Both the position numbers and the translations under genes were made by a program. Source: Actinomadura harenae (GTDB taxonomy: Bacteria; Actinomycetota; Actinomycetes; Streptosporangiales; Streptosporangiaceae). Taken from it: 64,000 bases of DNA. Under the pieces are notes generated by a model. It had not been told where the DNA came from. It ran no database searches and was given only the letters and a program-made list of their open reading frames with translations. Shown piece by piece: positions 33,945 through 43,170 of the stretch; within the stretch, counting starts at the first letter, position 1; each line of letters starts with the position of its first letter. The stretch covers positions 36,696 through 100,695 of the forward strand of contig NZ_RFFG01000025.1 in assembly GCF_003696215.1 (NCBI RefSeq). The letters are read 5' to 3'.

Positions 33945-35429
33945 ATGGGCGAACCCGAGTCCGCCGCGGCGCAGGCGTCCCCCCAGGAGGCCCCCGCCGT
34001 GCGGTCCGGCGGCGGGATCGTCGCCGTCCTGGCCGTGGCGGGCATCGTCGCCGCGCTGATGCAGACCCTCGTGGTTCCGCTGATCGGACGGCTTCCGGAC
34101 ATCCTGCACACGAGCGCTTCCAACGCGTCCTGGACGGTGACCGCCACGCTGCTCGCGGGCGCGGTCGCGATCCCGGCCGTCGGACGGCTCGGCGACCTGT
34201 ACGGCAAGCGCCGGCTGCTGCTGGTCAGCGTGATCCCGCTGGTCGCGGGGTCGGTGGTGTGCGCGCTGGCCTCCTCGGTCGTCCCGATGATCATCGGACG
34301 CGGGCTCCAGGGCGTCGGCATGGGCCTGATCCCGCTCGGCATCAGCGCGCTGCGCGACGTCCTGCCGCCCGAACGGCTCGGCGGCGCGATCGCGCTGATC
34401 AGCTCGTCCATGGGCATCGGCGGCGCGCTCGGCCTGCCGGTCGCCGCGGCCGTCGCCGAGAACACCAGCTGGCGGGTGCTGTTCTGGGCGTCCGCCGCGC
34501 TGAGCGTGGTCATCGGCGTCCTGATCTGGATGCTCGTCCCGGCGACGCCCGTGCGCGGGAAGACCGGGCGGTTCGACGTGATCGGCGCGGTCGGGCTCGG
34601 CGTCGGCGTGGTCTGCCTGCTGCTCGCCGTGTCCAAGGGCGCGGACTGGGGCTGGACGAGCGGCACCACGCTCGGCCTGTTCGGCGCGGCCGTGATCGTC
34701 CTGCTGGCCTGGGGCGTGTTCGAGCTGCGGATCACCGACCCGATGGTCGACCTGCGGACCACCGCGCGCCGCCAGGTGCTGCTGACGAACGTCGCGTCCA
34801 TCCTGGTCGGCTGCGCGATGTACGCCCAGTCGCTCGTGCTGATGCAGCTGCTCCAGCTGCCGAAGGCGCTCGGCTACGGCCTCGGCCAGTCCATGTTCGC
34901 GGCCGGGCTCTGGATGGCCCCCGCCGGACTGATGATGATGCTGATCTCGCCGCTCGGCGCGAAGCTGTCGGCCGCGCGCGGCCCGAAGACCACGCTGTGC
35001 GTCGGGAGCCTGGTGATCGCGCTCGGCTACGGCATCTCGCTCTCGCTGATCGGCTCGACCTGGGGCGTCCTGGTCGTCGCGCTCGTCATCAACGGCGGCG
35101 TCGGCCTCGCGTACGGGGCGATGCCCGCGCTGATCATGGGCGCCGTCCCGCTGTCCGAGACGGGCGCGGCGAACAGCTTCAACACCCTGATGCGGTCGCT
35201 CGGCACGTCCACCGGGGCGGCGCTGGTCGGGGTCATCCTGTCGCAGATGACGGTCTCGGTCGCCGGGCACGTCCTGCCGTCCGAGGACGGCTTCCACACC
35301 GCGATGCTGCTCGGCTGCGGCGTCGCCGTCGTCGCCGCGCTGGTCACGCTGACCCTCCCGAAGCGCCAGGCCCCGGCCACCTCCCCGGCCGCCGACGCCG
35401 CCGAGCCCGCCGCGCGAGCGAGCTCCTGA
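33945..35429 (+). CDS. 14-helix MFS exporter (DHA2 family)
   Basis: 494 residues from ATG 33945 with GAGGAG upstream. Fourteen hydrophobic segments can be counted. Motif A is GRLGDLYGKRRLLL after helix 2, motif C-like glycines are in SSMGIGGALGLPVAAAVAE (helix 5), and ETGAANSFNTLMRSLGTSTGAALVG is the typical stretch before helix 13. Such proton antiporters export drugs or endogenous metabolites. The gene is controlled in all likelihood by the divergent MarR protein. Confidence 0.92.
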   Translation: MGEPESAAAQASPQEAPAVRSGGGIVAVLAVAGIVAALMQTLVVPLIGRLPDILHTSASNASWTVTATLLAGAVAIPAVGRLGDLYGKRRLLLVSVIPLVAGSVVCALASSVVPMIIGRGLQGVGMGLIPLGISALRDVLPPERLGGAIALISSSMGIGGALGLPVAAAVAENTSWRVLFWASAALSVVIGVLIWMLVPATPVRGKTGRFDVIGAVGLGVGVVCLLLAVSKGADWGWTSGTTLGLFGAAVIVLLAWGVFELRITDPMVDLRTTARRQVLLTNVASILVGCAMYAQSLVLMQLLQLPKALGYGLGQSMFAAGLWMAPAGLMMMLISPLGAKLSAARGPKTTLCVGSLVIALGYGISLSLIGSTWGVLVVALVINGGVGLAYGAMPALIMGAVPLSETGAANSFNTLMRSLGTSTGAALVGVILSQMTVSVAGHVLPSEDGFHTAMLLGCGVAVVAALVTLTLPKRQAPATSPAADAAEPAARASS

Positions 35430-35476
35430 CCGGGGCGGGACGTCCCGGCCCGGGACGTCCCGCCTACAGTCGGAGG

Positions 35477-36124
35477 GTGGACACCGACGAGCTGCTGAAG
35501 CGGTACGCCTATCCGGAGCGGACGCCGTGGCTGCGCGCGAACATGATCGCGACGCTGGACGGCGGCATCCAGTACAAGGGCGACACCGGCGCGCTCGGCT
35601 ACCCCGGCGACCACGCGCTCATGACCGGCCTGCGGAGCCTCGCCGACCTCGTGGTCATGGGCGCGGCGACCGTCCGCGAGTACGACTCCTGGCCGGACGG
35701 AGCGCCGCCGCTCGCGATCGTCTCCCGCAGCCTCGACCTGGACTTCGACGGCGGCCTCTTCGACGACGGCCGGACGATCGTGATCACCGCCGAGCGGGCC
35801 CCCGCGGACCGGCTCGAACACGCCCGCGAGCGCGCCGACGTGCTGGTCACGGGCGACGCGTCCACCGACATCGGCGCCGCGCTGGACGAACTCGCCCGGC
35901 GCGGCCATCGCCGCTTCCTCTGCGAGGGCGGCCCGAGGCTGCTCGCCCAGGTCGCGGCGGCCGGATGGCTGCACGAACTGTGCCTGACGCTCAGCCCGAT
36001 GATCATCGCCGGGGGCGCCTCGCGCATCCTGAACGGCCCGGACCTGGACGTCCCGCAGCGGATGCGCCTGATCCACGCCGTCCCGGACGGCGACTACCTC
36101 TTCACCCGCTACACGATCGAGTAG
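35477..36124 (+). CDS. RibD C-terminal/dihydrofolate reductase-like reductase
   Basis: 215 residues from GTG 35477. TACAGT at 35465-35470 lies six bases before the start, so the mRNA is probably leaderless. The RibD_C fold is recognisable: WLRANMIATLDGGIQYKGDTGALG, LADLVVMGAATVREYDSW (cofactor-binding GAxTxR), then GHRRFLCEGGPRLLAQVAAAGWLHELCLTLSPMIIAGG. Family members reduce pyrimidine intermediates of riboflavin synthesis or related heterocycles with NADPH. No rib genes are nearby, so the substrate stays open. Confidence 0.88.
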   Translation: MDTDELLKRYAYPERTPWLRANMIATLDGGIQYKGDTGALGYPGDHALMTGLRSLADLVVMGAATVREYDSWPDGAPPLAIVSRSLDLDFDGGLFDDGRTIVITAERAPADRLEHARERADVLVTGDASTDIGAALDELARRGHRRFLCEGGPRLLAQVAAAGWLHELCLTLSPMIIAGGASRILNGPDLDVPQRMRLIHAVPDGDYLFTRYTIE

Positions 36125-36161
36125 CGCCCGCCCCGGCGACGGCCCTGGTCGATCGTCCTGG

Positions 36162-37067
36162 TCAGACGTTGTGGCGGGTGTAGGCGGGTTCGCGCCAGCC
36201 GAGGACGGCCTCGGTCATCCGCACCGCGTCGACGGCCTGCCGCACCTCGTGCACCCGGACGATCCGCGCGCCGAGCATGATCGACGCGACCGTGACCGCG
36301 ATGGTGCCCTCGACCCGATCGCGCTGCGGACGGTCCAGGGTCTCGCCGATGAAGTCCTTGTTGGAGATCGCGGCGAGCAGCGGGTAGCCGATGTCGGCGA
36401 TCTCCGGCAGCCGCCGGGTCAGCTCCAGCGAGTGCCGCGTGTTCTTGTTCAGGTCGTGGCCCGGGTCGATGATGATCCGGTCCGGGGCGACGCCGCGCTT
36501 GAGCGCGAGCGCGACCCGGTCGCGCAGGAAGTCCGCGACCTCCGCCGCGACGTCCTCGTAGACCGGGCGCGGGTAGCGGGTGCGCGGCTCGGCCAGGCTG
36601 TGCGTGATGATCAGGCTGCTGCCGGTCTCGGCGACCACGTCGGCGAGCCGCGGGTCGTGCAGGCCGGTGACGTTGTTCAGGACGTCCGCGCCGCCCGCGA
36701 ACGCCGCGCGCGCGACCTCCGGGTGGTAGGTCTCGACCGAGATCACCGCGTCGGTGCGGGCCCGCGCCGCCTCGATCACCGGCAGGACCCGGTCGATCTC
36801 CTCGCCCGGCGACACCTCCGGGCCGGGCGCGAACGGGACGCCGCCGATGTCGAGCCAGTCCGCGCCCTCGTCCAGGGCCCGGTCGACGGCCTCGACGGCC
36901 TTGTCCAGCGCGAACGTCCGGCCCTTGTCGTGGAAGGAGTCCGGCGTGCGGTTGATGATCGCCATCACGGCGACCTGCCGGTCGAAGTCGAAGGAGCGGC
37001 GTCCGATCGTCCTCCGGGGGCTGACGAGCTCCGGCGCGTAGACCCGGTGCGGGGCGGCTCCTGCCAC
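36162..37067 (-). CDS. folP2: Dihydropteroate synthase-like protein, FolP2 type
   Basis: 301 residues from GTG 37067. The TIM-barrel of the pterin-binding family is clear, but the signature loops deviate from true DHPS: MAIINRTPDSFHDKG replaces NVTPDSFSDGG, DIGGVPFAPG replaces DxGGESTRPG, and ITHSLAEPRTRYPRP stands where the MHMxG loop should be. DPGHDLNKNTRHSLELTRRLPEIADIGYPLLAAISNKDFIGE keeps the Asp, Asn and Lys of the pterin site. These features match the mycobacterial FolP2 paralogue, reported not to have DHPS activity. The rest of the folate pathway is not here. It is divergent from the DUF485/symporter operon. Confidence 0.85.
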   Translation of the reverse strand: MAGAAPHRVYAPELVSPRRTIGRRSFDFDRQVAVMAIINRTPDSFHDKGRTFALDKAVEAVDRALDEGADWLDIGGVPFAPGPEVSPGEEIDRVLPVIEAARARTDAVISVETYHPEVARAAFAGGADVLNNVTGLHDPRLADVVAETGSSLIITHSLAEPRTRYPRPVYEDVAAEVADFLRDRVALALKRGVAPDRIIIDPGHDLNKNTRHSLELTRRLPEIADIGYPLLAAISNKDFIGETLDRPQRDRVEGTIAVTVASIMLGARIVRVHEVRQAVDAVRMTEAVLGWREPAYTRHNV

Positions 37068-37523
37068 GATGACCTGCCTTCTCCGGTGCGTCGGCGCGGC
37101 GGTTCGGGCCGGCCGGGGGACTGATCCGGCTCAGCCTATCCGTGCGGGTCGTGCCCGCCGCCGCGTCCTGCCGGGGATCCGTCCGGTGCGCTGCCCGTCA
37201 ATTGCGCGGGACCGTATTCCGTGGCCGGTGACCGAAAGTGACCGAGCGTCCGGTGCAATTCCGTCAGACGGTCCTTCGGGAGGCCGGACCGGGCGGTTGG
37301 CCAGGGGAGACGGGGCGCTTCCGGATGCGGAAGCCGTTTGTGCCGTCACTCGGGACCTCTGGGGAAATAGGGGACAGGCATGACCAGTGGGACCGTTTCT
37401 TGACTCCGTGTTGGCACTTCTTCCAAGCATTTCTCGGGAAGTGGCCCGTGCTCACCATGATTGTTTGATCTCATAGTGAAGTCACATCACTACATAGAGT
37501 CATGGGGAGTCAGGGAGGGCCGG
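37068..37523. promoter_or_regulatory. Divergent gap with inverted repeat before the DUF485/acetate symporter operon
   Basis: 456 bases between folP2 and the DUF485 gene. The last 130 bases are notably AT-rich. AGTGA-AGTCACA-TCACT (37475-37491) is a 5-base inverted repeat shaped like a Crp-type half-site pair. TTGATC (37465) and TACATA (37491) could be -35/-10 but 20 bases apart, a long spacing. No coding sequence is seen. Confidence 0.45.
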
Positions 37524-38486
37524 ATGGTCTGGGACTCGGGGCCGGCGGAGCGCAGGGGGAGCGGCCGGGGGCGAGGGAAACCGGTCGCGCGCTACGCGGT
37601 CATGGCACGTGACGAGAGGTTCCTCTTGCTGAGACGGAGGTTCTCCCGGCTCGCGGCGGCGGTCGCCGGGTCCTTCCTCGGCTGGTACTTCCTCTACGTC
37701 GCGCTTTCGGCGTTCGCGCGCGATCTCATGGCGCGCCCGGTCGTCGGCAATATCAACGTCGCCTTGATCCTCGGGGTGCTGCAGTTCCTGTCCACTTTCG
37801 CCCTCGCCTGGTACTACGCCCGGTACGCGACCGCGTCCCTCGACCCGATCGCCGCCGCCCTGAAGGAGGAGGCGGACGCCCCGGCCGCGATCCGGGGGCC
37901 CCGCCGCTCGGCCCTGCACTCGCCCGCCGTCGTCGAGGACGGGCCGGCCCCCGACGCGGAACCGGTTCCCGCCCTTGCCTCCCTTCCCTCCCCGGCCCCG
38001 GTCCCGGAGCCCGAGGGGGCGGCCGCGGACGAGTCGGTCGAGGCGCCGGTTGCTGAGCCGCCGGTCGAGCCGAAGCCGCCCCAGGCGTCGGCGAAGCCGG
38101 AGAAGAAACCGGACGAGGCGCCTCAAGGTGATCCGGGAACCGTTCCCGGGGCACCAGGTTCCGCCGAGGGCAAGGCCGACCCCGTCCTCGTCCCGGCACA
38201 GGTTGAGACCGACACGGCGGCGTCGAGCCCGAACGGCGCGTCCGCCGGCACGAAGGGGACGGAGCCCGCCCCAAGCGCGAACGGTGCGGGCAGTGCGAAG
38301 GGCGCGAGCGGCGTGAACGGCGTGAACGGCGCGGCCCCGGTGCCCGCGGCCAACGGGGCGGGCCCGGCCCCCGGTCCGGCGAAGAACGGGACGGGTCCGG
38401 TCCCGGGCCCGGCGAAACCCAAGGATGACGGCCCGGGCGCGAAGTCCGGGACGGGAGCTCGACCGGACCCGGGGTGGTTGCGATGA
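37524..38486 (+). CDS. DUF485 membrane protein with long disordered tail
   Basis: 320 residues from ATG 37524 (GGGAGGG five bases upstream). Residues ~25-120 are a DUF485 domain: DERFLLLRRRFSRLAAAVAGSFLGWYFLYVALSAFA and NINVALILGVLQFLSTFALAWYYARYA form its two membrane helices. DUF485 proteins (YjcH-like) are encoded just before ActP acetate permeases and may be accessory subunits. The other ~200 residues are Pro/Ala/Gly/Asn-rich repeats (NGVNGA, PGPAKNG, PGPAKPK) absent from ordinary DUF485 proteins of ~100 residues. The stop overlaps the symporter start (ATGA). Confidence 0.85.
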   Translation: MVWDSGPAERRGSGRGRGKPVARYAVMARDERFLLLRRRFSRLAAAVAGSFLGWYFLYVALSAFARDLMARPVVGNINVALILGVLQFLSTFALAWYYARYATASLDPIAAALKEEADAPAAIRGPRRSALHSPAVVEDGPAPDAEPVPALASLPSPAPVPEPEGAAADESVEAPVAEPPVEPKPPQASAKPEKKPDEAPQGDPGTVPGAPGSAEGKADPVLVPAQVETDTAASSPNGASAGTKGTEPAPSANGAGSAKGASGVNGVNGAAPVPAANGAGPAPGPAKNGTGPVPGPAKPKDDGPGAKSGTGARPDPGWLR

Positions 38487-40228
38487 TCGGTCATGTCCTC
38501 ACGGGCGCGGTGACGCTCGCCGCCGCCGCGACCGGCCCCGCCCAGGACCCGGGCACCGCCAGCGGCAACGGCCGGACGGTGACGTTCGGGCTGTTCGTCT
38601 TCTTCATCGTCGTCACGCTCGGCATCACGGTGTGGGCGCGGCTCAACACCAAGAGCGCGGTCGACTACTACGCGGGCGGGCACGCGTTCTCCGGGCCGCA
38701 GAACGGCATCGCGCTCGCGGGCGACTACATGTCCGCGGCGTCCTTCCTCGGCATCGCCGGCATCATCGCGCTGTCCGGTTACGACGGTTTCCTGTACTCG
38801 ATCGGGTTCCTGGTCGCATGGCTGCTGACCCTGCTGCTGGTCGAGCTGATGCGGAACGCGGGCCGGTTCACCATGGCGGACGTGCTGGTCTACCGGGTGC
38901 GCAGCCAGCCCAAGGTGCGGACGGCCGCCGCCGTGTCGACCGTCACCGTCTCGGTGTTCTACCTGCTCGCGCAGATGGTCGGCGCGGGCGCGCTGGTGGC
39001 GCTGCTGCTCGGCGTCCACCCCGGCGAGACGTTCCTCGGGATGTCGGCGGAGGCCGCCAAGACCTGGACGATCGTCGTGGTCGGCGCGCTGATGATCTTC
39101 TATGTGATGTTCGGCGGGATGAAGGCCACCACCTGGGTGCAGATGATCAAGGCGGTGCTGCTGATCGTCGGCGGGATCGTGCTGACCGCGCTGGTGCTGG
39201 CCCGGTTCGGCTACAACCTGTCCGGGCTGCTCGGCTCCGCCGCCGCGTCGTCCGGCAAGGGCGCGGCGTTCCTCCAGCCCGGCCTGAAGTACGGCAAGGA
39301 CGTCCCGGGCGACGCCTACCAGACGGTGCTGAACAAGGTCGACTTCATCAGCCTGGCGCTCGCCCTGGTGCTGGGCACCGCGGGCCTGCCGCACGTCATC
39401 ACCCGGTTCTTCACCGTCCCGGACGGCCGCGCCGCGCGCACCTCGGTGAACTGGGCGATCGGGCTGGTCGGCGCGTTCTACCTGATGACGCTCGCGCTCG
39501 GGTTCGGCGCCGCGGCGCTGGTCGGACGCAAGGCCATCATGGCGCAGGACCCGGCGGGCAACACCGCCGTCCCGCAGCTCGCCAAGGCCCTCGGCGACCA
39601 CGTCGGCGGACCGGTCGGCGGCGACCTGATGCTGGCGTTCATCGGCGCGGTCGCGTTCGCCACCATCCTCGCCGTCGTGTCGGGGCTGGTGCTGGCGTCG
39701 TCGACGTCGCTCGCGCACGACTACTTCGGGCACGTGCTGATGTTCGGCCGTCCGCGGGAGTCGCAGGAGGTCTCCGTCGCCCGGTTCGCGGCGTGCCTGA
39801 TCGGGGTGCTGGCGATCGTCCTCGCGGTCATCGCGAAGAACATGAACGTGGCGTTCCTCGTCGCGCTCGCGTTCGCGATGGCGGCCGCGGCGAACCTCCC
39901 CGCGATCGTCCTGTCGCTGTTCTGGAAGCGGTTCAACTCGGCCGGGGTCGTCTCCGGCATCTACGGCGGGCTCGTCAGCTCGCTGGTGCTGGTCTTCTTC
40001 TCGCCGGTCGTGTCCGGCAAGGTGGACCCGCTCACCGGGCAGAGCCTGTCCCTGTTCCCCAAGGGCGTGGACTTCCACTTCTTCCCCCTGGAGAACCCGG
40101 GCATCGTGTCCATCCCGCTCGGGTTCCTGTGCGCGGTCATCGGCACCTACCTCGGACGCGAGGACGCCGACACCCGGCGGTACGACGAGCTGTCGTTCCG
40201 CTCACTCACCGGAGCAGGTTCCGTCTGA
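38483..40228 (+). CDS. actP: Cation/acetate symporter, sodium:solute symporter family
   Basis: 581 residues from the ATG that overlaps the DUF485 stop (a GTG three codons upstream is possible). About 13 membrane helices. SSS-family landmarks are SAVDYYAGGHAFSGPQNGIALAGDYMSAASFLGIAG (~60), SGYDGFLYSIGFLVAW, FYLLAQMVGAGALV, FGGMKATTWVQMIKAVLL and GTAGLPHVITRFFTV (~300). This is the ActP (YjcG) subgroup that takes up acetate, propionate and sometimes pyruvate with Na+ or H+. The gene pair with DUF485 is the standard arrangement. A strong hairpin follows the stop. Confidence 0.93.
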   Translation: MIGHVLTGAVTLAAAATGPAQDPGTASGNGRTVTFGLFVFFIVVTLGITVWARLNTKSAVDYYAGGHAFSGPQNGIALAGDYMSAASFLGIAGIIALSGYDGFLYSIGFLVAWLLTLLLVELMRNAGRFTMADVLVYRVRSQPKVRTAAAVSTVTVSVFYLLAQMVGAGALVALLLGVHPGETFLGMSAEAAKTWTIVVVGALMIFYVMFGGMKATTWVQMIKAVLLIVGGIVLTALVLARFGYNLSGLLGSAAASSGKGAAFLQPGLKYGKDVPGDAYQTVLNKVDFISLALALVLGTAGLPHVITRFFTVPDGRAARTSVNWAIGLVGAFYLMTLALGFGAAALVGRKAIMAQDPAGNTAVPQLAKALGDHVGGPVGGDLMLAFIGAVAFATILAVVSGLVLASSTSLAHDYFGHVLMFGRPRESQEVSVARFAACLIGVLAIVLAVIAKNMNVAFLVALAFAMAAAANLPAIVLSLFWKRFNSAGVVSGIYGGLVSSLVLVFFSPVVSGKVDPLTGQSLSLFPKGVDFHFFPLENPGIVSIPLGFLCAVIGTYLGREDADTRRYDELSFRSLTGAGSV

Positions 40229-40258
40229 TCCGGAAGGGTCCGCTCGGAAGGGTCCGCT

Positions 40259-40300
40259 CGGACGGGCGGGGTGCGCGATGACGCGCACCCCGCCCGTCCG
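40259..40300 (+). terminator. Perfect 19-base hairpin after actP
   Basis: CGGACGGGCGGGGTGCGCG (40259-40277) pairs completely with 40282-40300 around an ATGA loop, 30 bases after the symporter stop. It lacks a T-tract. A 14-base GGAAGGGTCCGCTC-type direct repeat stands just before it. Confidence 0.88.
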
Positions 40301-40423
40301 CGTTCGCGACGCTCCGTTCGGGCGGTGTTCGTGACTCCCCGTCCGGGCAGTGATCACTTTCGTGAGGGGACTAACACCGCGGGAGGGCCTGCCGTCACGT
40401 GCCGGTACGGCAGGCTTGTCCGC

Positions 40424-40894
40424 ATGAAGCCCTCGTCCCCGCTCGCCCTGGTCCGCTCGACCGGAGTCACCGCGCTCGCGACGGTGGGCCTGGCGACGCT
40501 GCTCGCGGGCTGCGGCGGCGACGGCGGATCGGCGACCGCCAAGTCCGTCCCTAGCGCCCGCGCCTACAAGGACGCCACCGCGATCGGACGGGCCCTGCGC
40601 GCCGCCGGGGCGACCGGCTGCACCACGGACAAGACCCGCGTCGAATGCCGCTACCAGGGACGATACGTCGCCGCGACCGTCCTCGACCCGAGCCTCGGCC
40701 TCACCGTGGACACCGCGCTGCGCAGCTGGCGCAGCGGCGTCGGGCAGAGCGCGCTGGGCGAGAACGGCGCGTTCGCGATCCTGCGCGGACCCGGCTGGCT
40801 CGTCACCGGACCGGACGGCCTGGTCGACCGCGTGCGCGGCGACCTCGGCGGCCGCGCCTACCACTGCGACCACCCGTACGGGACGTGCTCCTGA
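40424..40894 (+). CDS. Small secreted lipoprotein of unknown function
   Basis: 156 residues from ATG 40424. The N-terminus MKPSSPLALVRSTGVTALATVGLATLLAGCG is a signal peptide with lipobox (LAGC, lipidated Cys near residue 30). The mature domain of ~120 residues has paired cysteines (GCTTDKTRVECRYQGRYV and AYHCDHPYGTCS) that could form two disulfides, and a regular strand/helix pattern. No family is recognised. It is followed 156 bases later by the subtilase gene; a functional link is only positional. Confidence 0.75.
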   Translation: MKPSSPLALVRSTGVTALATVGLATLLAGCGGDGGSATAKSVPSARAYKDATAIGRALRAAGATGCTTDKTRVECRYQGRYVAATVLDPSLGLTVDTALRSWRSGVGQSALGENGAFAILRGPGWLVTGPDGLVDRVRGDLGGRAYHCDHPYGTCS

Positions 40895-41050
40895 GCCCGT
40901 TGTCCCGGCGTGTGTCCCGATGTGCCGGAGTGCCGGGGCGGTCCCGGAGCGTCGTGGCAGAATGACCGCAGCCGGTCGGACGTCCGCCGTCCGGACGGAT
41001 CGGGACCCGTGGAACGCGGCCGCCCGGCGACCGGGAGGAGGTGCGGTGAC

Positions 41051-43066
41051 GTGCCCCCTGACGGCCGCCGCCTCCGCAGGCTCCGCCGTCGCGACACGGC
41101 GGTCCCCTTCGTGCGTCCCCTCGCGCGTGTCCTGGTCGTCCGAACCGCCCCCGCCCGCACCGGGCCCGTGCGGCTCGCGACCGTTCTCACGGCGCTGACC
41201 CTCGCGTCCGCCGTCGCCGTCCCGATCGCGACGGCGCCCGACTCCGGAACGCGTCCGCGCGCCGCCAAGTCCAGCGCCGCGACCTCCCGGACGTCCCGTC
41301 TCGCCGCGTCCGCGCCCCTGCCGTTCCCGCAGGCCCCGGACGGCACCATCGACATGATCCGGTCGCGTGAGTGGCACCTGGCCGCGCTGCACGTGCCGAA
41401 GGCGTGGAAACGCTCGCGCGGCGCGGGCGTCACCGTCGCCGTCCTCGACACGGGCGTCGACAAGCACCACCCCGACCTCACCGGACGCGTCGTCACCGGC
41501 CCCGACCTCACCGGCGGGACGCGGCGTCCGGGCAGCAGGTACTGGGGCCTGCACGGCACGTCGATGGCCAGCATCATCGCCGGACACGGGCACGGCCCCG
41601 GGGACGCGCAGGGCGTGATGGGCGTCGCCCCCGCCAGCCGCGTGATGTCCCTGCGCGTGACCTGGGAGAACGACGACCCGATGCGCAAGGACGACGCGCA
41701 GGTCAGCCACGCCCGGGACGCCATCGCGCAGGGCATCCGGTACGCCGTCGACCACGGCGCGACCGTCATCAACATGTCGCTCGGCGGCGGCAAGCAGTAC
41801 TACGACGGCGACTCCTCGGAAGAGGACGCCATCAAGTACGCGCAGAGCAAGGGCGTCGTGCTCATCGCGTCCGCGGGGAACGACGGCGCGGGCGCGAACC
41901 GCAAGAACTTCCCGGCGGCCTACCCCGGCGTCATCGCCGTCGGCGCCCTCGACCGCGACATGCACGAGTGGAAGGACAGCAACCGCCACTCGTACGTCGC
42001 GGTCTGCGCGCCCGGGGTGGACATCGTCAGCGCGGACGCCGACAGCGGCTACGTCGTCGGCACCGGCACCAGCCCGTCGTCGGCGATCGTGGCCGGGGTC
42101 GTCGCGCTGCTGCGCTCGCGCTACCCGTCGCTGAGCCCGGACCAGGTGCGCCAGGCGCTCGTCGAGGGCTCGTCCGCGAGGGACGCGGCGTCGTCCGGGA
42201 GCTGCCCCGGCGTGCTGGACGCGGCGCGCGCGATGACCGCGGCCGCCCGCATCAGCAAGGAACCGCCGAAGCCGGCCGCGCCGGCCGTCCGGACCGCCGA
42301 CGCGCCCGTCACGGGCGGTGCGGGCGACTCCGACCGGCTCTACGTCGCGATCCTCGGCGGCGGGGGAGCGCTGCTGCTCGTCGGCCTCTTCCTCGGCTGG
42401 CGCCAGCGCCGCCGTCCGGACGAGGACGTCGAGCCGGACTTCGAGCAGGTTCCGGCGCCCGAGCCGATGCCCGCCCGGCACGCGGCCCCGTTCGAGCCCG
42501 CGCCCGCGCAGCACGTGCCCGTGTCGGAGCCGCCGCCGGTGATGTTGTTCCAGCCCGCTCCGCCGCGTCCGGAACCCGAGCTCGCTCCCGCGCCTCCGCC
42601 CGAGTTCGCGGAGCCGCTGGCCGCTCCGACGCTCTTCGGCGAACCGTCCGGCCGGACCTCGCCCGAGGGGCGGCCGGGGCCTGGGAACGGGTCGGCCTTC
42701 GACGCGCTCGACGATCCGCTGCTCGGTGATCCGCTGCGGGGCGGCCCGAGGTCGGTGCAGGGGGCCGGGCCGCTGGGCGAGCAGGAGCCGCGTCCCGCCG
42801 AGGACGAGCCGGGGCTCAGCGACGAGGAGTGGGAGCTGTTCCGGCGCGGCGTCCTCGCCGACGCGGGGACGCCCGCCTCGCCGCTCATGCCGCCCCTGGA
42901 GGACCTGGAGACCGGGGCGGTCCCGGACGCGCCGCCGCCCGGGCTCGCCGACGGCCCGGGGAACGGTCCGCTGCCGACCTCGCCGGACGACGCCCTCGGC
43001 CGCCGCCCGGGCCGCCGCCGTCCGCTGGTCGCGGACGACGACGACTACCGTCCGCCCTGGTGGTGA
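41051..43066 (+). CDS. Membrane-anchored S8 serine protease (mycosin-like)
   Basis: 671 residues from GTG 41051 (GGAGGAGG nine bases upstream). The N-terminus has a basic region and a signal/anchor helix (LATVLTALTLASAVAVPIATA, ~35-55). The subtilisin catalytic domain (~105-400) shows VTVAVLDTGVDKHHPDL (Asp), YWGLHGTSMASIIAGH (His), VLIASAGNDGAG (oxyanion Asn) and VVGTGTSPSSAIVAGVVAL (Ser), where the usual GTSMAxP is altered to GTSPSSA. A C-terminal helix (LYVAILGGGGALLLVGLFLGW, ~430-450) is followed by a ~220-residue Pro/Glu-rich cytoplasmic tail. The layout equals ESX mycosins plus an unusually long tail. No type VII genes are nearby. Confidence 0.88.
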   Translation: MPPDGRRLRRLRRRDTAVPFVRPLARVLVVRTAPARTGPVRLATVLTALTLASAVAVPIATAPDSGTRPRAAKSSAATSRTSRLAASAPLPFPQAPDGTIDMIRSREWHLAALHVPKAWKRSRGAGVTVAVLDTGVDKHHPDLTGRVVTGPDLTGGTRRPGSRYWGLHGTSMASIIAGHGHGPGDAQGVMGVAPASRVMSLRVTWENDDPMRKDDAQVSHARDAIAQGIRYAVDHGATVINMSLGGGKQYYDGDSSEEDAIKYAQSKGVVLIASAGNDGAGANRKNFPAAYPGVIAVGALDRDMHEWKDSNRHSYVAVCAPGVDIVSADADSGYVVGTGTSPSSAIVAGVVALLRSRYPSLSPDQVRQALVEGSSARDAASSGSCPGVLDAARAMTAAARISKEPPKPAAPAVRTADAPVTGGAGDSDRLYVAILGGGGALLLVGLFLGWRQRRRPDEDVEPDFEQVPAPEPMPARHAAPFEPAPAQHVPVSEPPPVMLFQPAPPRPEPELAPAPPPEFAEPLAAPTLFGEPSGRTSPEGRPGPGNGSAFDALDDPLLGDPLRGGPRSVQGAGPLGEQEPRPAEDEPGLSDEEWELFRRGVLADAGTPASPLMPPLEDLETGAVPDAPPPGLADGPGNGPLPTSPDDALGRRPGRRRPLVADDDDYRPPWW

Positions 43067-43170
43067 GCCGCCTACCCCGGCGGGCGTAGCCGCGAAGCCG
43101 CCGCTCGTACGACGACACGTCCCGGACCCTCCACGGACCATCGGTGCATCCGAACCGGAGGAGGATTCCG

